The notes beneath the pieces were generated by a model, which searched no databases, was not told the DNA's origin, and saw only the letters and a program-made list of their open reading frames with translations. A program made the position numbers and the translations under genes. This document shows, one piece after another, positions 13,470-19,101 of a stretch of 19,101 bases of DNA; position 1 is the first letter of the stretch, and each line of letters begins with the position of its first letter. The DNA is taken from assembly GCA_934527325.1 (NCBI GenBank), contig CAKTAG010000018.1, positions 1 to 19,101 on the forward strand. Direction: 5' to 3'. Source of the DNA: an uncultured Candidatus Soleaferrea sp. GTDB lineage: Bacteria > Bacillota > Clostridia > Oscillospirales > Ruminococcaceae.

Positions 13470-13762
13470 AAAAATCACCTTTCTTTATTATTTTACCAAT
13501 ATAACGATTTACTATGGTGCAGATATTTTTTGTTCACAAAATATTTAAAATTAATAAATAGTTATTTGGTTAAAATAGAATTAACTATTAAAAAATATTT
13601 AATGTAGTTAAAAAATACATCTTTAAGCTGTGTAAGCAAAAGTTGCTTAGCAGGCTTACAAATTAAACTAATAAAATTATAATATAAATTAATTAAAATT
13701 TTATAACTGTTTTATTAACAATTTATTAATTTTTTTATTTTGATGTTTGCTAATGTTTGTTA
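13470..13762. other. AT-rich intergenic region upstream of htrA
   Basis: No gene seen. One dyad is present: TGTAAGC (13631-13637) with GCTTACA (13654-13660), with an alternative inner pairing AAGC/GCTT. No convincing promoter for htrA could be chosen from the many AT-rich matches. Confidence 0.5.
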
Positions 13763-13791
13763 TTGAAAAAATCTAAAATATAGTGTAAAAT
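13763..13791 (+). promoter_or_regulatory. Promoter of the structured RNA and pgk
   Basis: TTGAAA (13763-13768), a 17-nt spacer and TAAAAT (13786-13791). The predicted transcript starts near 13799, exactly where the GC-richer structured segment begins. Confidence 0.65.
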
Positions 13792-13799
13792 ATAATTAT

Positions 13800-14060
13800 T
13801 AGGTAACTGTTGAAAGGCTGCTACTGCAACCCCGCTAAATTTATATAGTGTGTTAAGTTAGCTAAAGGTTTTGGTTTGTGTTACACTTGCGTAATTGGAA
13901 CATGTAAACCAAAAAAACAGATAACATAAAAGAATATAGGGCAGGCATTGCCCGAATTAACGCCTGTAAATATAGTAGGTTACAAGGTTGATCAAGCAGG
14001 AAGCTTATTTTTTTTAGCGATGGGTAGTTCTTCAATAGTTATGCAGTTATTTTTTGCATA
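13800..14060 (+). ncRNA. Structured RNA of unassigned class, or long 5' leader of pgk
   Basis: G+C is about 36% (87 of 240 bases counted over 13801-14040), higher than the flanks. Bases 13804-13814 pair with 14031-14041, and the helix continues as 13821-13824 with 14024-14027, then 13831-13839 with 14013-14023 (small bulge), about 24 pairs in total closing the ends. Inside lie a hairpin pairing the TTTTGGTTT region (from about 13869) with AAACCAAAA (to about 13914), and a segment at 13939-13966 where GGGCA/TGCCC competes with CAGGC/GCCTG. The layout of paired ends with an internal open region could suit a 6S-like RNA, a raiA-type RNA or a leader. I found no signature for tmRNA, RNase P, SRP RNA, T-box or cobalamin riboswitch. 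No clear terminator separates it from pgk. Confidence 0.6.
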
Positions 14061-14101
14061 GTGGTTTTAAAACTTTATTTTAATAGGAATGGTGAACACA
14101 A

Positions 14102-15295
14102 ATGGGGTATTTAAATAAAAAAAGCATAGAAGATATTGATGTAGCAAATAAAAGAGTTTTAGTTAGGTGCGATTTTAATGTTCCGCTTAATAATGGTGTA
14201 ATAACAAATAGTAAAAGAGTTAAAGAATCTTTAAAGACTATAAATTATTTATTAGCTAACAATGCTAAGGTTATATTGATGTCTCATTTAGGGCGCCCAA
14301 AAGGTGAATTTAAAGCAGAGTATTCTTTAAAACCTGTAAGAGATTTATTACAAGATTTATTGAAAATAGATGTTAAGCTTGCAAAAGATGTTATTGGGCC
14401 AGATGCTCAAGCTTTAGTTTCTGCTATTAAACCTGGGGAAGTAGTTCTTTTAGAAAATGTTAGGTTCCATAAAGAAGAAGAAAAAAATGACCCAGATTTT
14501 GCTAAAAAATTAGCTTCTTTTGGTGATGTTTTTGTAAATGATGCTTTTGGAACAGCACACAGAGCACATGCTTCAACAGCTGGTGTAGCAGCGTATATTC
14601 CAGCTGTTAGTGGATATTTAATAAAAAAAGAAATAGAAGTAATAGGTGGTGCTTTAGAATCGCCTAAAAGGCCATTTGTGGCAATATTAGGTGGTGCAAA
14701 AGTTTCTGATAAAATAGGTGTAATAAAAAATTTAATAAATAAAGTAGATGCGCTTATTGTTGGCGGTGGTATGGCTTATACATTTTTTAAAGCTCAAGGG
14801 CACAAAATAGGTAAATCTATTTGTGAAGAAAATAAGTTAGATTTAGCAAAAGATTTATTAAAAATGGCAAAAGAAAAGAATGTTAAATTTTTATTGCCGG
14901 TAGATACTGTGTTAAGTAAAGAATTTAGTAATAACAGCGATTTTATTGTGGCAAAAGTAGGCGAATGCCCAGATGATTACATGGGTATGGATATTGGGCC
15001 AGAAACAATTAAATTATTCTCTGATGTTATAAAAGATGCTGGTACAGTTATTTGGAATGGGCCAATGGGTGTTTTTGAATTTAGCAATTTTGCTAATGGA
15101 ACTTGCAAAATAGCTGAAGCAGTTGCTAATTCAAATGCTATATCTATTATTGGTGGTGGAGATTCTGCTGCTGCTGTTGAACAACTTGGCTTTGCACAAA
15201 AAATGACACATATATCAACTGGTGGTGGCGCTACTTTAGAATTTTTAGAAGGAGTACCTTTACCTGGCATAGAGTGCTTAAACGAGGTTGAATAA
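14102..15295 (+). CDS. pgk: Phosphoglycerate kinase
   Basis: This enzyme converts 1,3-bisphosphoglycerate and ADP to 3-phosphoglycerate and ATP in glycolysis, in the cytosol. The 397 residues match the bacterial enzyme's usual length. Recognisable blocks are the N-terminal signature RVLVRCDFNVPLNNG, the substrate-binding loops SHLGRPKG and ENVRFHKEE, AHASTAGVA, the hinge and nucleotide region ILGGAKVSDKIGVI, VGGGMAYTF, WNGPMGVFE and GGGDSAAAVEQ. ATG 14102 has GGTGA about 6 nt upstream. No gap gene precedes it. It follows the structured RNA/leader and is 123 bp before tpiA, with no strong terminator between, so the two are probably co-transcribed. Confidence 0.98.
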   Translation: MGYLNKKSIEDIDVANKRVLVRCDFNVPLNNGVITNSKRVKESLKTINYLLANNAKVILMSHLGRPKGEFKAEYSLKPVRDLLQDLLKIDVKLAKDVIGPDAQALVSAIKPGEVVLLENVRFHKEEEKNDPDFAKKLASFGDVFVNDAFGTAHRAHASTAGVAAYIPAVSGYLIKKEIEVIGGALESPKRPFVAILGGAKVSDKIGVIKNLINKVDALIVGGGMAYTFFKAQGHKIGKSICEENKLDLAKDLLKMAKEKNVKFLLPVDTVLSKEFSNNSDFIVAKVGECPDDYMGMDIGPETIKLFSDVIKDAGTVIWNGPMGVFEFSNFANGTCKIAEAVANSNAISIIGGGDSAAAVEQLGFAQKMTHISTGGGATLEFLEGVPLPGIECLNEVE

Positions 15296-15418
15296 TTTTT
15301 TGAAATTCAGAATTATACCGTTAAATTGTTATTTAGCATATTATAATTATAATAAAATTATTGCTTAGTATACTTATTATATTTTAAATAAATTTATTAC
15401 AGAAGGGAGTTTTTATCT

Positions 15419-16186
15419 ATGAATAAAAACTTAAGAAGAGCAGTAATAGCTGGGAATTGGAAGATGAATAATACAAAGGCAGAAACAGAACAGCTACTTA
15501 CAGAGTTAATTCCTATTGTAAAAAATGCATCATGTGATGTTATTGTTGGTGTTCCGTTTACTAGCTTAGAAACTGCAGTGAACATAACCAAAGGTACTAA
15601 TATAAAAGTTAGTGCACAAAATTGCCATTGGGCAGAAAAAGGTGCTTTTACTGGTGAAGTAAGCGCTAAAATGTTAAAAGAAATTGGAGTAGAATATGTT
15701 ATTTTAGGCCATTCAGAGCGTAGGCAATATTTTGGTGAAACTAACGTAACAGTTAACAAAAGAGTTAAAGCAGCTATAGCAGCAGGCTTAAAGGTTATAC
15801 TATGTGTTGGGGAAAGTTTAGAAGAAAGAGAAGTTGGTGTAACTAAAGATGTTTTAGCAATGCAAATTAAAATTGGCTTAAATGGTGTTACAGAAGAAGA
15901 GGTAAAAAATATTATTATTGCTTATGAACCTGTTTGGGCAATAGGAACAGGCAAAACTGCAACAAGTGAACAAGCAGATGAAACTATTAATTGCATAAGA
16001 GAATGTATTACTTTATTATATAACGAAAACATTGCAAGTTCTATAACTATTCAATATGGTGGTTCAATGAACGCAGGTAATGCAGAAGAGTTACTTGCCA
16101 AAGAAAATATAGATGGTGGTTTAATTGGTGGCGCCTCTTTAAAAGCTTTAGATTTTTCTAAAATAGTTATTGCTGCAAGTAAGTAA
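15419..16186 (+). CDS. tpiA: Triosephosphate isomerase
   Basis: Interconverts dihydroxyacetone phosphate and glyceraldehyde 3-phosphate. The 255-residue TIM-barrel protein shows all active-site motifs: the lysine in GNWKMN (Lys15), the histidine in ILGHSERR, the glutamate in AYEPVWAIGTG with the flexible loop 6, and the phosphate-binding loops IQYGGSMN and GLIGGASL. Length is normal. GGGAG precedes the ATG at good distance. It follows pgk, a common glycolytic pairing, and is closed by a 15-bp hairpin at 16201-16254. The next usual partner, gpmI, is absent from the window. Confidence 0.98.
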   Translation: MNKNLRRAVIAGNWKMNNTKAETEQLLTELIPIVKNASCDVIVGVPFTSLETAVNITKGTNIKVSAQNCHWAEKGAFTGEVSAKMLKEIGVEYVILGHSERRQYFGETNVTVNKRVKAAIAAGLKVILCVGESLEEREVGVTKDVLAMQIKIGLNGVTEEEVKNIIIAYEPVWAIGTGKTATSEQADETINCIRECITLLYNENIASSITIQYGGSMNAGNAEELLAKENIDGGLIGGASLKALDFSKIVIAASK

Positions 16187-16200
16187 AATATTAATGATAT

Positions 16201-16258
16201 AAAACAATATCCGTTGCAAATATTAATGTGTTTATTTTTAGCGGGTATTGTTTTAATT
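16201..16258 (+). terminator. Terminator of the pgk-tpiA unit
   Basis: Bases 16201-16215 pair with 16240-16254 over 15 positions, with two wobble pairs, and T-rich sequence follows. The loop is fairly large (24 nt). Confidence 0.68.
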
Positions 16259-16260
16259 TT

Positions 16261-16312
16261 ATTGTTTTAACAAATATATATTCTGCCTAAAACATATATT
16301 TGTTAAAACAAT
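16261..16312. repeat. Perfect 19-bp inverted repeat downstream of tpiA
   Basis: Arms 16261-16279 and 16294-16312 are exact complements around a 14-nt loop. The left arm begins with ATTGTTTTAA, also found just before it (16248-16257), so it can compete with the adjacent hairpin. It may be a second terminator for minus-strand or plus-strand transcripts. Confidence 0.8.
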
Positions 16313-16597
16313 TTGCTTGTGTAGAGTTAAAACATCTGGGTTAGTTACGGGTATGTAAGTTACACGTTACCTACTAATAAAGATGAAAATTATGTTAAAA
16401 TATTTACATTTGCTTATAGATATGAATTTACAATTTGCTAGTAATAAAACTTTTAATTAAATTAATTAGATGCAGTGTGTAGATAGGTATTTAAAAAAAT
16501 TAGTTGGCTTTGTTAATAAAGGCTTGTGGTTAACTAAAAAGCCACTGATTTTAGCTATGCGTAGAGTAAATTCTAATTTGTTGTTATAGAGGTTAAA
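16313..16597. other. Hairpin-containing region upstream of the remB-like gene
   Basis: No gene seen. Two further dyads are present: TTAGT/ACTAA closing 16341-16377 with inner GGTA/TACC and TGTA/TACA, and GGCTTT/AAAGCC closing 16506-16543 with inner GTTAAT/GTTAAC. The second lies about 50 nt before the remB start and could be part of its 5' UTR. No clear promoter could be chosen. Confidence 0.5.
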
Positions 16598-16852
16598 ATG
16601 AAAAAAATAGAACATATACATTTAGGTAAAAGTTTAGCTATTTACAAAGATGATATAATTGGTATATTTGATATGGATAAAACTACAATATCGCAAATAA
16701 CTAAAAATTACCTTAATAGTTGCCAAACAAGTGGGATACTTAAAGAAGTTTTTAACTGTATACCATATTCGTTTATAGTAGTTAAAAGTAAAAATAAAAA
16801 TAATGTATACCTCTCGCAAATAGCAGCAACTACACTAAGAAATAGAAAATAA
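16598..16852 (+). CDS. remB: DUF370 protein, RemB (YaaB)-like
   Basis: RemB/YaaB is a small DUF370 protein linked to extracellular-matrix gene control in Bacillus; many Clostridia have it near recF and gyrB. The 84-residue product shows the family's fixed points: HLGKSLAIYKDDIIGIFDMD, then KTTISQITKNYLN, then PYSFIVVK and YLSQIAATTLRNRK (usually YLSPISSTTLKKR). Length is normal. AGAGG lies 5 nt before the ATG. Here it is far from any recF or gyrB and about 16 kb from dnaA, so the usual origin cluster appears to be broken up. A function in matrix regulation is not shown for this organism. Confidence 0.88.
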   Translation: MKKIEHIHLGKSLAIYKDDIIGIFDMDKTTISQITKNYLNSCQTSGILKEVFNCIPYSFIVVKSKNKNNVYLSQIAATTLRNRK

Positions 16853-16910
16853 TTATATTAAAATTAAATATTACAATAATTGATTTTAAATTAACTATAA
16901 AGCCTATAAG

Positions 16911-16939
16911 TTGAAAATAAACATTCAATATGTTATAAT
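16911..16939 (+). promoter_or_regulatory. Promoter of the YcxB-like gene
   Basis: TTGAAA (16911-16916), a 17-nt spacer and a perfect TATAAT (16934-16939), 36 nt before the start codon. Confidence 0.78.
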
Positions 16940-16975
16940 TAATTGAACAAAATTAACATAAAAAAGGAGCAATAA

Positions 16976-17500
16976 ATGGAAGATAATCAACCTATATTTG
17001 AATTTACTTATAATGTCTCGGAAGCAGATTATATAAATTTTAATTGGTTATTGTTGGGTGACGACATTGTAAATAAAAAAAAGAGAGCGAATATAACTGG
17101 TGGGCTTATGTTATTGGCAGCTGTTTTGCTTGGGGTGCAAACAATAATTTTTAACAAATACAACCAATATTTTTTAGATTTTTTAATTTTATTTGTTTTT
17201 TTTATGGGGATTTACAACCTGTTGTTTTATAGAAAAATATTCCCTAAAAGTTTAGAAAAAAATGCAATTAAAGTTTATAAAACAACTAGGTTTGCAAAGG
17301 GTGATGTAACGTTAAGGTTTTTTGATGAATACATTACAGAAACATCTTGTGAAGGGGATTTTAATGTGCCGTATTCATATGTAAAGGCACAATACCAAAA
17401 CCAAGAATTAATTGTTTTGTTTTTTAATAAACGTGCAATTATAATAAATAAAAATGTTGTAACTGATGATTTATTAGAATTTTTAAAAGTTAAATTGTAA
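16976..17500 (+). CDS. Membrane protein with YcxB-like domain
   Basis: The 174-residue product has a short soluble start, two membrane helices (about 40-60, GGLMLLAAVLLGVQTIIF; about 65-87, YFLDFLILFVFFMGIYNLLF), and a soluble C-terminal part with the YcxB-like pattern: VTLRFFDEYITETS, VPYSYVKAQYQNQELIVLFF and NKRAIIINKNVV. The family is widespread in Firmicutes and has no known function. AAGGAG lies 6 nt before the ATG and a near-consensus promoter precedes it. It is only 30 bp from the PotD-like gene and is probably co-transcribed with it. Confidence 0.85.
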   Translation: MEDNQPIFEFTYNVSEADYINFNWLLLGDDIVNKKKRANITGGLMLLAAVLLGVQTIIFNKYNQYFLDFLILFVFFMGIYNLLFYRKIFPKSLEKNAIKVYKTTRFAKGDVTLRFFDEYITETSCEGDFNVPYSYVKAQYQNQELIVLFFNKRAIIINKNVVTDDLLEFLKVKL

Positions 17501-17530
17501 ATTTATTGTAATTATGATGTTGGGTGTAAA

Positions 17531-18754
17531 ATGAATGTAAAAAAAATTGTAAATAAATTTTATGTAATAACTTTAATAATTATTTTTATCTTTAATATTT
17601 TAGGTGGTATTTTTGCGCAAACAGTAAATTACAAACAGTATAAAAAAAGTAAAAAATCAATAAATGTATATAATTGGGGTGAGTATTTAAGCGATGGCTC
17701 TAATGGTAATATAGCAATTAATAAAGAGTTTGAAAAATTAACGGGAATAAAAGTTAATTATTCTACGTTTGCTTCTAACGAAGAATTATATGCTAAATTA
17801 AGGAATAAGTCTGCAAAATATGATGTTGTTATTCCATCTGATTATATGGTATCTAGAATGATAAAAGAAGGAATGTTAGAGCCAATAGATTTTAATAAAA
17901 TTTTAAATTATAAAAACATAGATGACAATTTTAAAAATTTGGAATATGATAAAAAAAACGAATATTCTGTACCTTACATGTGGGGAACAGTTGGGATAGT
18001 TTACAATAAAGCTGTTATAAAAAAGCCAATAGATAGTTGGAATGCACTTTGGGATGAAGCTTATAAAGGTAAAATATTAATGTTTTCTAATTCTAGAGAT
18101 AGCTTTGGAATAGCATTGAAAAAATTGGGGTATTCTATTAATTCCACTAATGAAAGTGAAATTTTAAAGGCAGCAGAAGAAATTACTAAACAAAAAAAAT
18201 TAGTTCAAGCATATGTTATGGATGAGATTTTTAATAAAATGGAAAATGAAGAAGCTATTATAGCTCCTTACTATTCTGGTGATGCAATAACTATGATGAA
18301 GGAAAATAAAAATCTTGATTTTGTGCACCCAAAAGAAGGCACAAACATATTTGTTGATGCTATGTGTATTCCAAAAGATTCTGAAAATATTGACCAGGCT
18401 TATTTATATATAAACTTTCTTTTAGAACCTAAAATAGCACTGGCTAACGTTAAACATATAGGTTATTCCACACCTAACAAAAAAGCTTTTGAATTATTAG
18501 CAGATGATGTAAAATATAACAAAATAGCTTATCCAAGCCAAGAGATTTTAAGTTTGGCAGAAAATTTTGTGCATTTGCCAGATGGTATGAATAAATTAAT
18601 CGATGCCGAATGGACAAAAATAATGAGCATAAATAACGTAGATAATAAATGGTTAATGCCAGTTTTTATAATTTTAGGAATATTAACATCTGTGGTAATT
18701 AACATTTGTAGGATTATAAGAAAAAAACAAAAAAAAATTTTGGAACAAAGGTAA
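17531..18754 (+). CDS. potD: PotD-like spermidine/putrescine-binding protein with C-terminal membrane anchor
   Basis: PotD-type proteins deliver polyamines to the PotABC transporter. The 407-residue product has an N-terminal signal or membrane helix (about 11-29), then the binding fold: VYNWGEYLSD (Trp49 and Tyr52, which match ligand-contact residues of E. coli PotD), VVIPSDYMV (Ser103, Tyr105), WGTVGIVYN and FVDAMCIPKDSENIDQAYLY. No lipobox cysteine is present. Instead, a second membrane helix (about 374-396) with a basic tail (IRKKQKKILEQR) would anchor it at the C-terminus, leaving the domain outside. No potA, potB or potC is adjacent, and its upstream partner is the YcxB-like gene. The ribosome site is weak (GGGTG). 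The substrate remains an inference from the family. Confidence 0.9.
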   Translation: MNVKKIVNKFYVITLIIIFIFNILGGIFAQTVNYKQYKKSKKSINVYNWGEYLSDGSNGNIAINKEFEKLTGIKVNYSTFASNEELYAKLRNKSAKYDVVIPSDYMVSRMIKEGMLEPIDFNKILNYKNIDDNFKNLEYDKKNEYSVPYMWGTVGIVYNKAVIKKPIDSWNALWDEAYKGKILMFSNSRDSFGIALKKLGYSINSTNESEILKAAEEITKQKKLVQAYVMDEIFNKMENEEAIIAPYYSGDAITMMKENKNLDFVHPKEGTNIFVDAMCIPKDSENIDQAYLYINFLLEPKIALANVKHIGYSTPNKKAFELLADDVKYNKIAYPSQEILSLAENFVHLPDGMNKLIDAEWTKIMSINNVDNKWLMPVFIILGILTSVVINICRIIRKKQKKILEQR

Positions 18755-18780
18755 CGGTGTTTTAATAACAAATATAAAAA

Positions 18781-18796
18781 TGTTTCACGTGGAACA
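18781..18796. promoter_or_regulatory. parS: parS site (ParB/Spo0J binding site)
   Basis: TGTTTCACGTGGAACA fits the bacterial parS consensus TGTTnCACGTGnAACA at every fixed base. It is intergenic, between potD and the lipoprotein gene and about 18 kb from dnaA, as expected for an origin-proximal centromere-like site. No parA or parB gene is in the window. Confidence 0.93.
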
Positions 18797-18837
18797 TATA
18801 TTTATAATTGAATTTTTTATTAATAGTTTTTTATTTT

Positions 18838-18846
18838 TGCTATACT
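18838..18846 (+). promoter_or_regulatory. Extended -10 promoter of the lipoprotein gene
   Basis: TGC immediately precedes TATACT (18841-18846), forming an extended -10; no good -35 is visible. The start codon is 30 nt downstream. Confidence 0.5.
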
Positions 18847-18875
18847 TAATTATAGTTTTTGTAAGGAGTGGACCT

Positions 18876-19101
18876 ATGAAAAAAAAGAATATATTTAGGG
18901 TAGTAATGTGCAGTGTGTTGATGTTAAATATATTTACAGCTTGTTGTAACAAGCCTAAATTAAATAAAATACAGGTTAATAAGGTAACTAGTGATTTAAA
19001 TACAGAAGAGATCTGGAATGAAAAAGTAAGGTTTTTATGCGAAACAGATTGTAAAGATTTTGATAACCCTAGTGAATTGAAGAAGGATTATATATTAAAG
19101 G
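18876..19101 (+). CDS. Putative lipoprotein, 3' end cut by window
   Basis: The frame runs from ATG 18876 to the window edge without a stop (75 residues). AAGGAG lies 7-8 nt before the start. The product begins MKKKNIFRVVMCSVLMLNIF followed by TACC, a lipoprotein signal peptide whose lipobox FTAC would lead to lipid attachment at Cys23. The mature part seen so far (KPKLNKIQVNKVTSDLNTEE, then IWNEKVRFLCETDCKDF) is hydrophilic and matches nothing I recognise. It is too short to name a family. An extended -10 promoter and the parS site lie just upstream. Confidence 0.75.
   Translation, partial: MKKKNIFRVVMCSVLMLNIFTACCNKPKLNKIQVNKVTSDLNTEEIWNEKVRFLCETDCKDFDNPSELKKDYILK

Noticed and set aside
13801..14041. 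tmRNA, RNase P RNA, SRP RNA, T-box or cobalamin riboswitch
   Set aside because: None of the fixed sequence signatures of these classes could be found in the segment, so only a structured RNA of unknown class is claimed.
16261..16312. Insertion-sequence end or MITE
   Set aside because: The inverted repeat is perfect but short, with no transposase, no flanking target duplication and no second copy in the window.
1..19101. CRISPR arrays, tRNA or rRNA genes, integrase or phage genes
   Set aside because: No regularly spaced repeats, cloverleaf sequences, rRNA segments or mobile-element proteins were seen on either strand.

Overview
The window is a very AT-rich, origin-proximal stretch of a chromosome from what looks like a low-GC member of the Clostridia (Firmicutes/Bacillota). 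The evidence is the 3' part of dnaA at the left edge, whiA, the spore-coat/cortex pair yabP-yabQ with divIC and an S1-domain yabR, the Firmicutes-type L21-Prp-L27 operon (with the cleavable LQFFA extension on L27), rqcP, a RemB-type DUF370 gene and a consensus parS site near the right edge. The assignment to Clostridia is an inference from gene families and base composition; no 16S or tRNA gene is present. The gene order is unusual for an origin: dnaA is followed by whiA and not dnaN, and the remB-like gene, normally near recF/gyrB, lies about 16 kb away.

Layout. (1) 1-2061: dnaA end, a T-rich repeat-containing intergenic region, then whiA, which probably starts at an ATT codon. (2) 2245-3839, minus strand: yabP-yabQ-divIC-yabR in the classical order. 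(3) 3965-5035, plus strand: a strong promoter, an L21-leader-like 5' UTR, then rplU-prp-rpmA. (4) 5224-5788, minus strand: rqcP and a small conserved helical protein; the rplU operon separates rqcP from its usual partner yabP. (5) 5870-11986: an island of four secreted proteins with no recognised function. These are a cysteine-rich protein with an internally duplicated C-x2-C module, two paralogous long coiled-coil proteins, and a small secreted protein. The two coiled-coil genes share a roughly 320-bp cassette (signal-peptide codons, RBS, promoter, palindromic operator and an upstream terminator hairpin), while their mature parts have diverged strongly. (6) 11997-13469, minus: HtrA/DegP-type surface protease. 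(7) 13763-16186, plus: promoter, a GC-elevated structured RNA or leader of about 240 nt, then the glycolytic genes pgk and tpiA. (8) 16187-18754: a hairpin-rich 410-bp intergenic region, the remB-like gene, a YcxB-domain membrane protein and a PotD-like binding protein with a C-terminal membrane anchor. (9) 18781-19101: a consensus parS site and the start of a lipoprotein gene.

Housekeeping modules (replication, envelope and sporulation, ribosome, glycolysis) surround a lineage-specific secretome island. The most interesting material is that island: the duplicated expression-and-secretion cassette with its shared operator, the orphan terminator left by the duplication, and the secreted cysteine-rich protein. 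After it come the unassigned structured RNA before pgk and the rare start codon of whiA. All sites and structures were read by eye; no database search or folding program was run.
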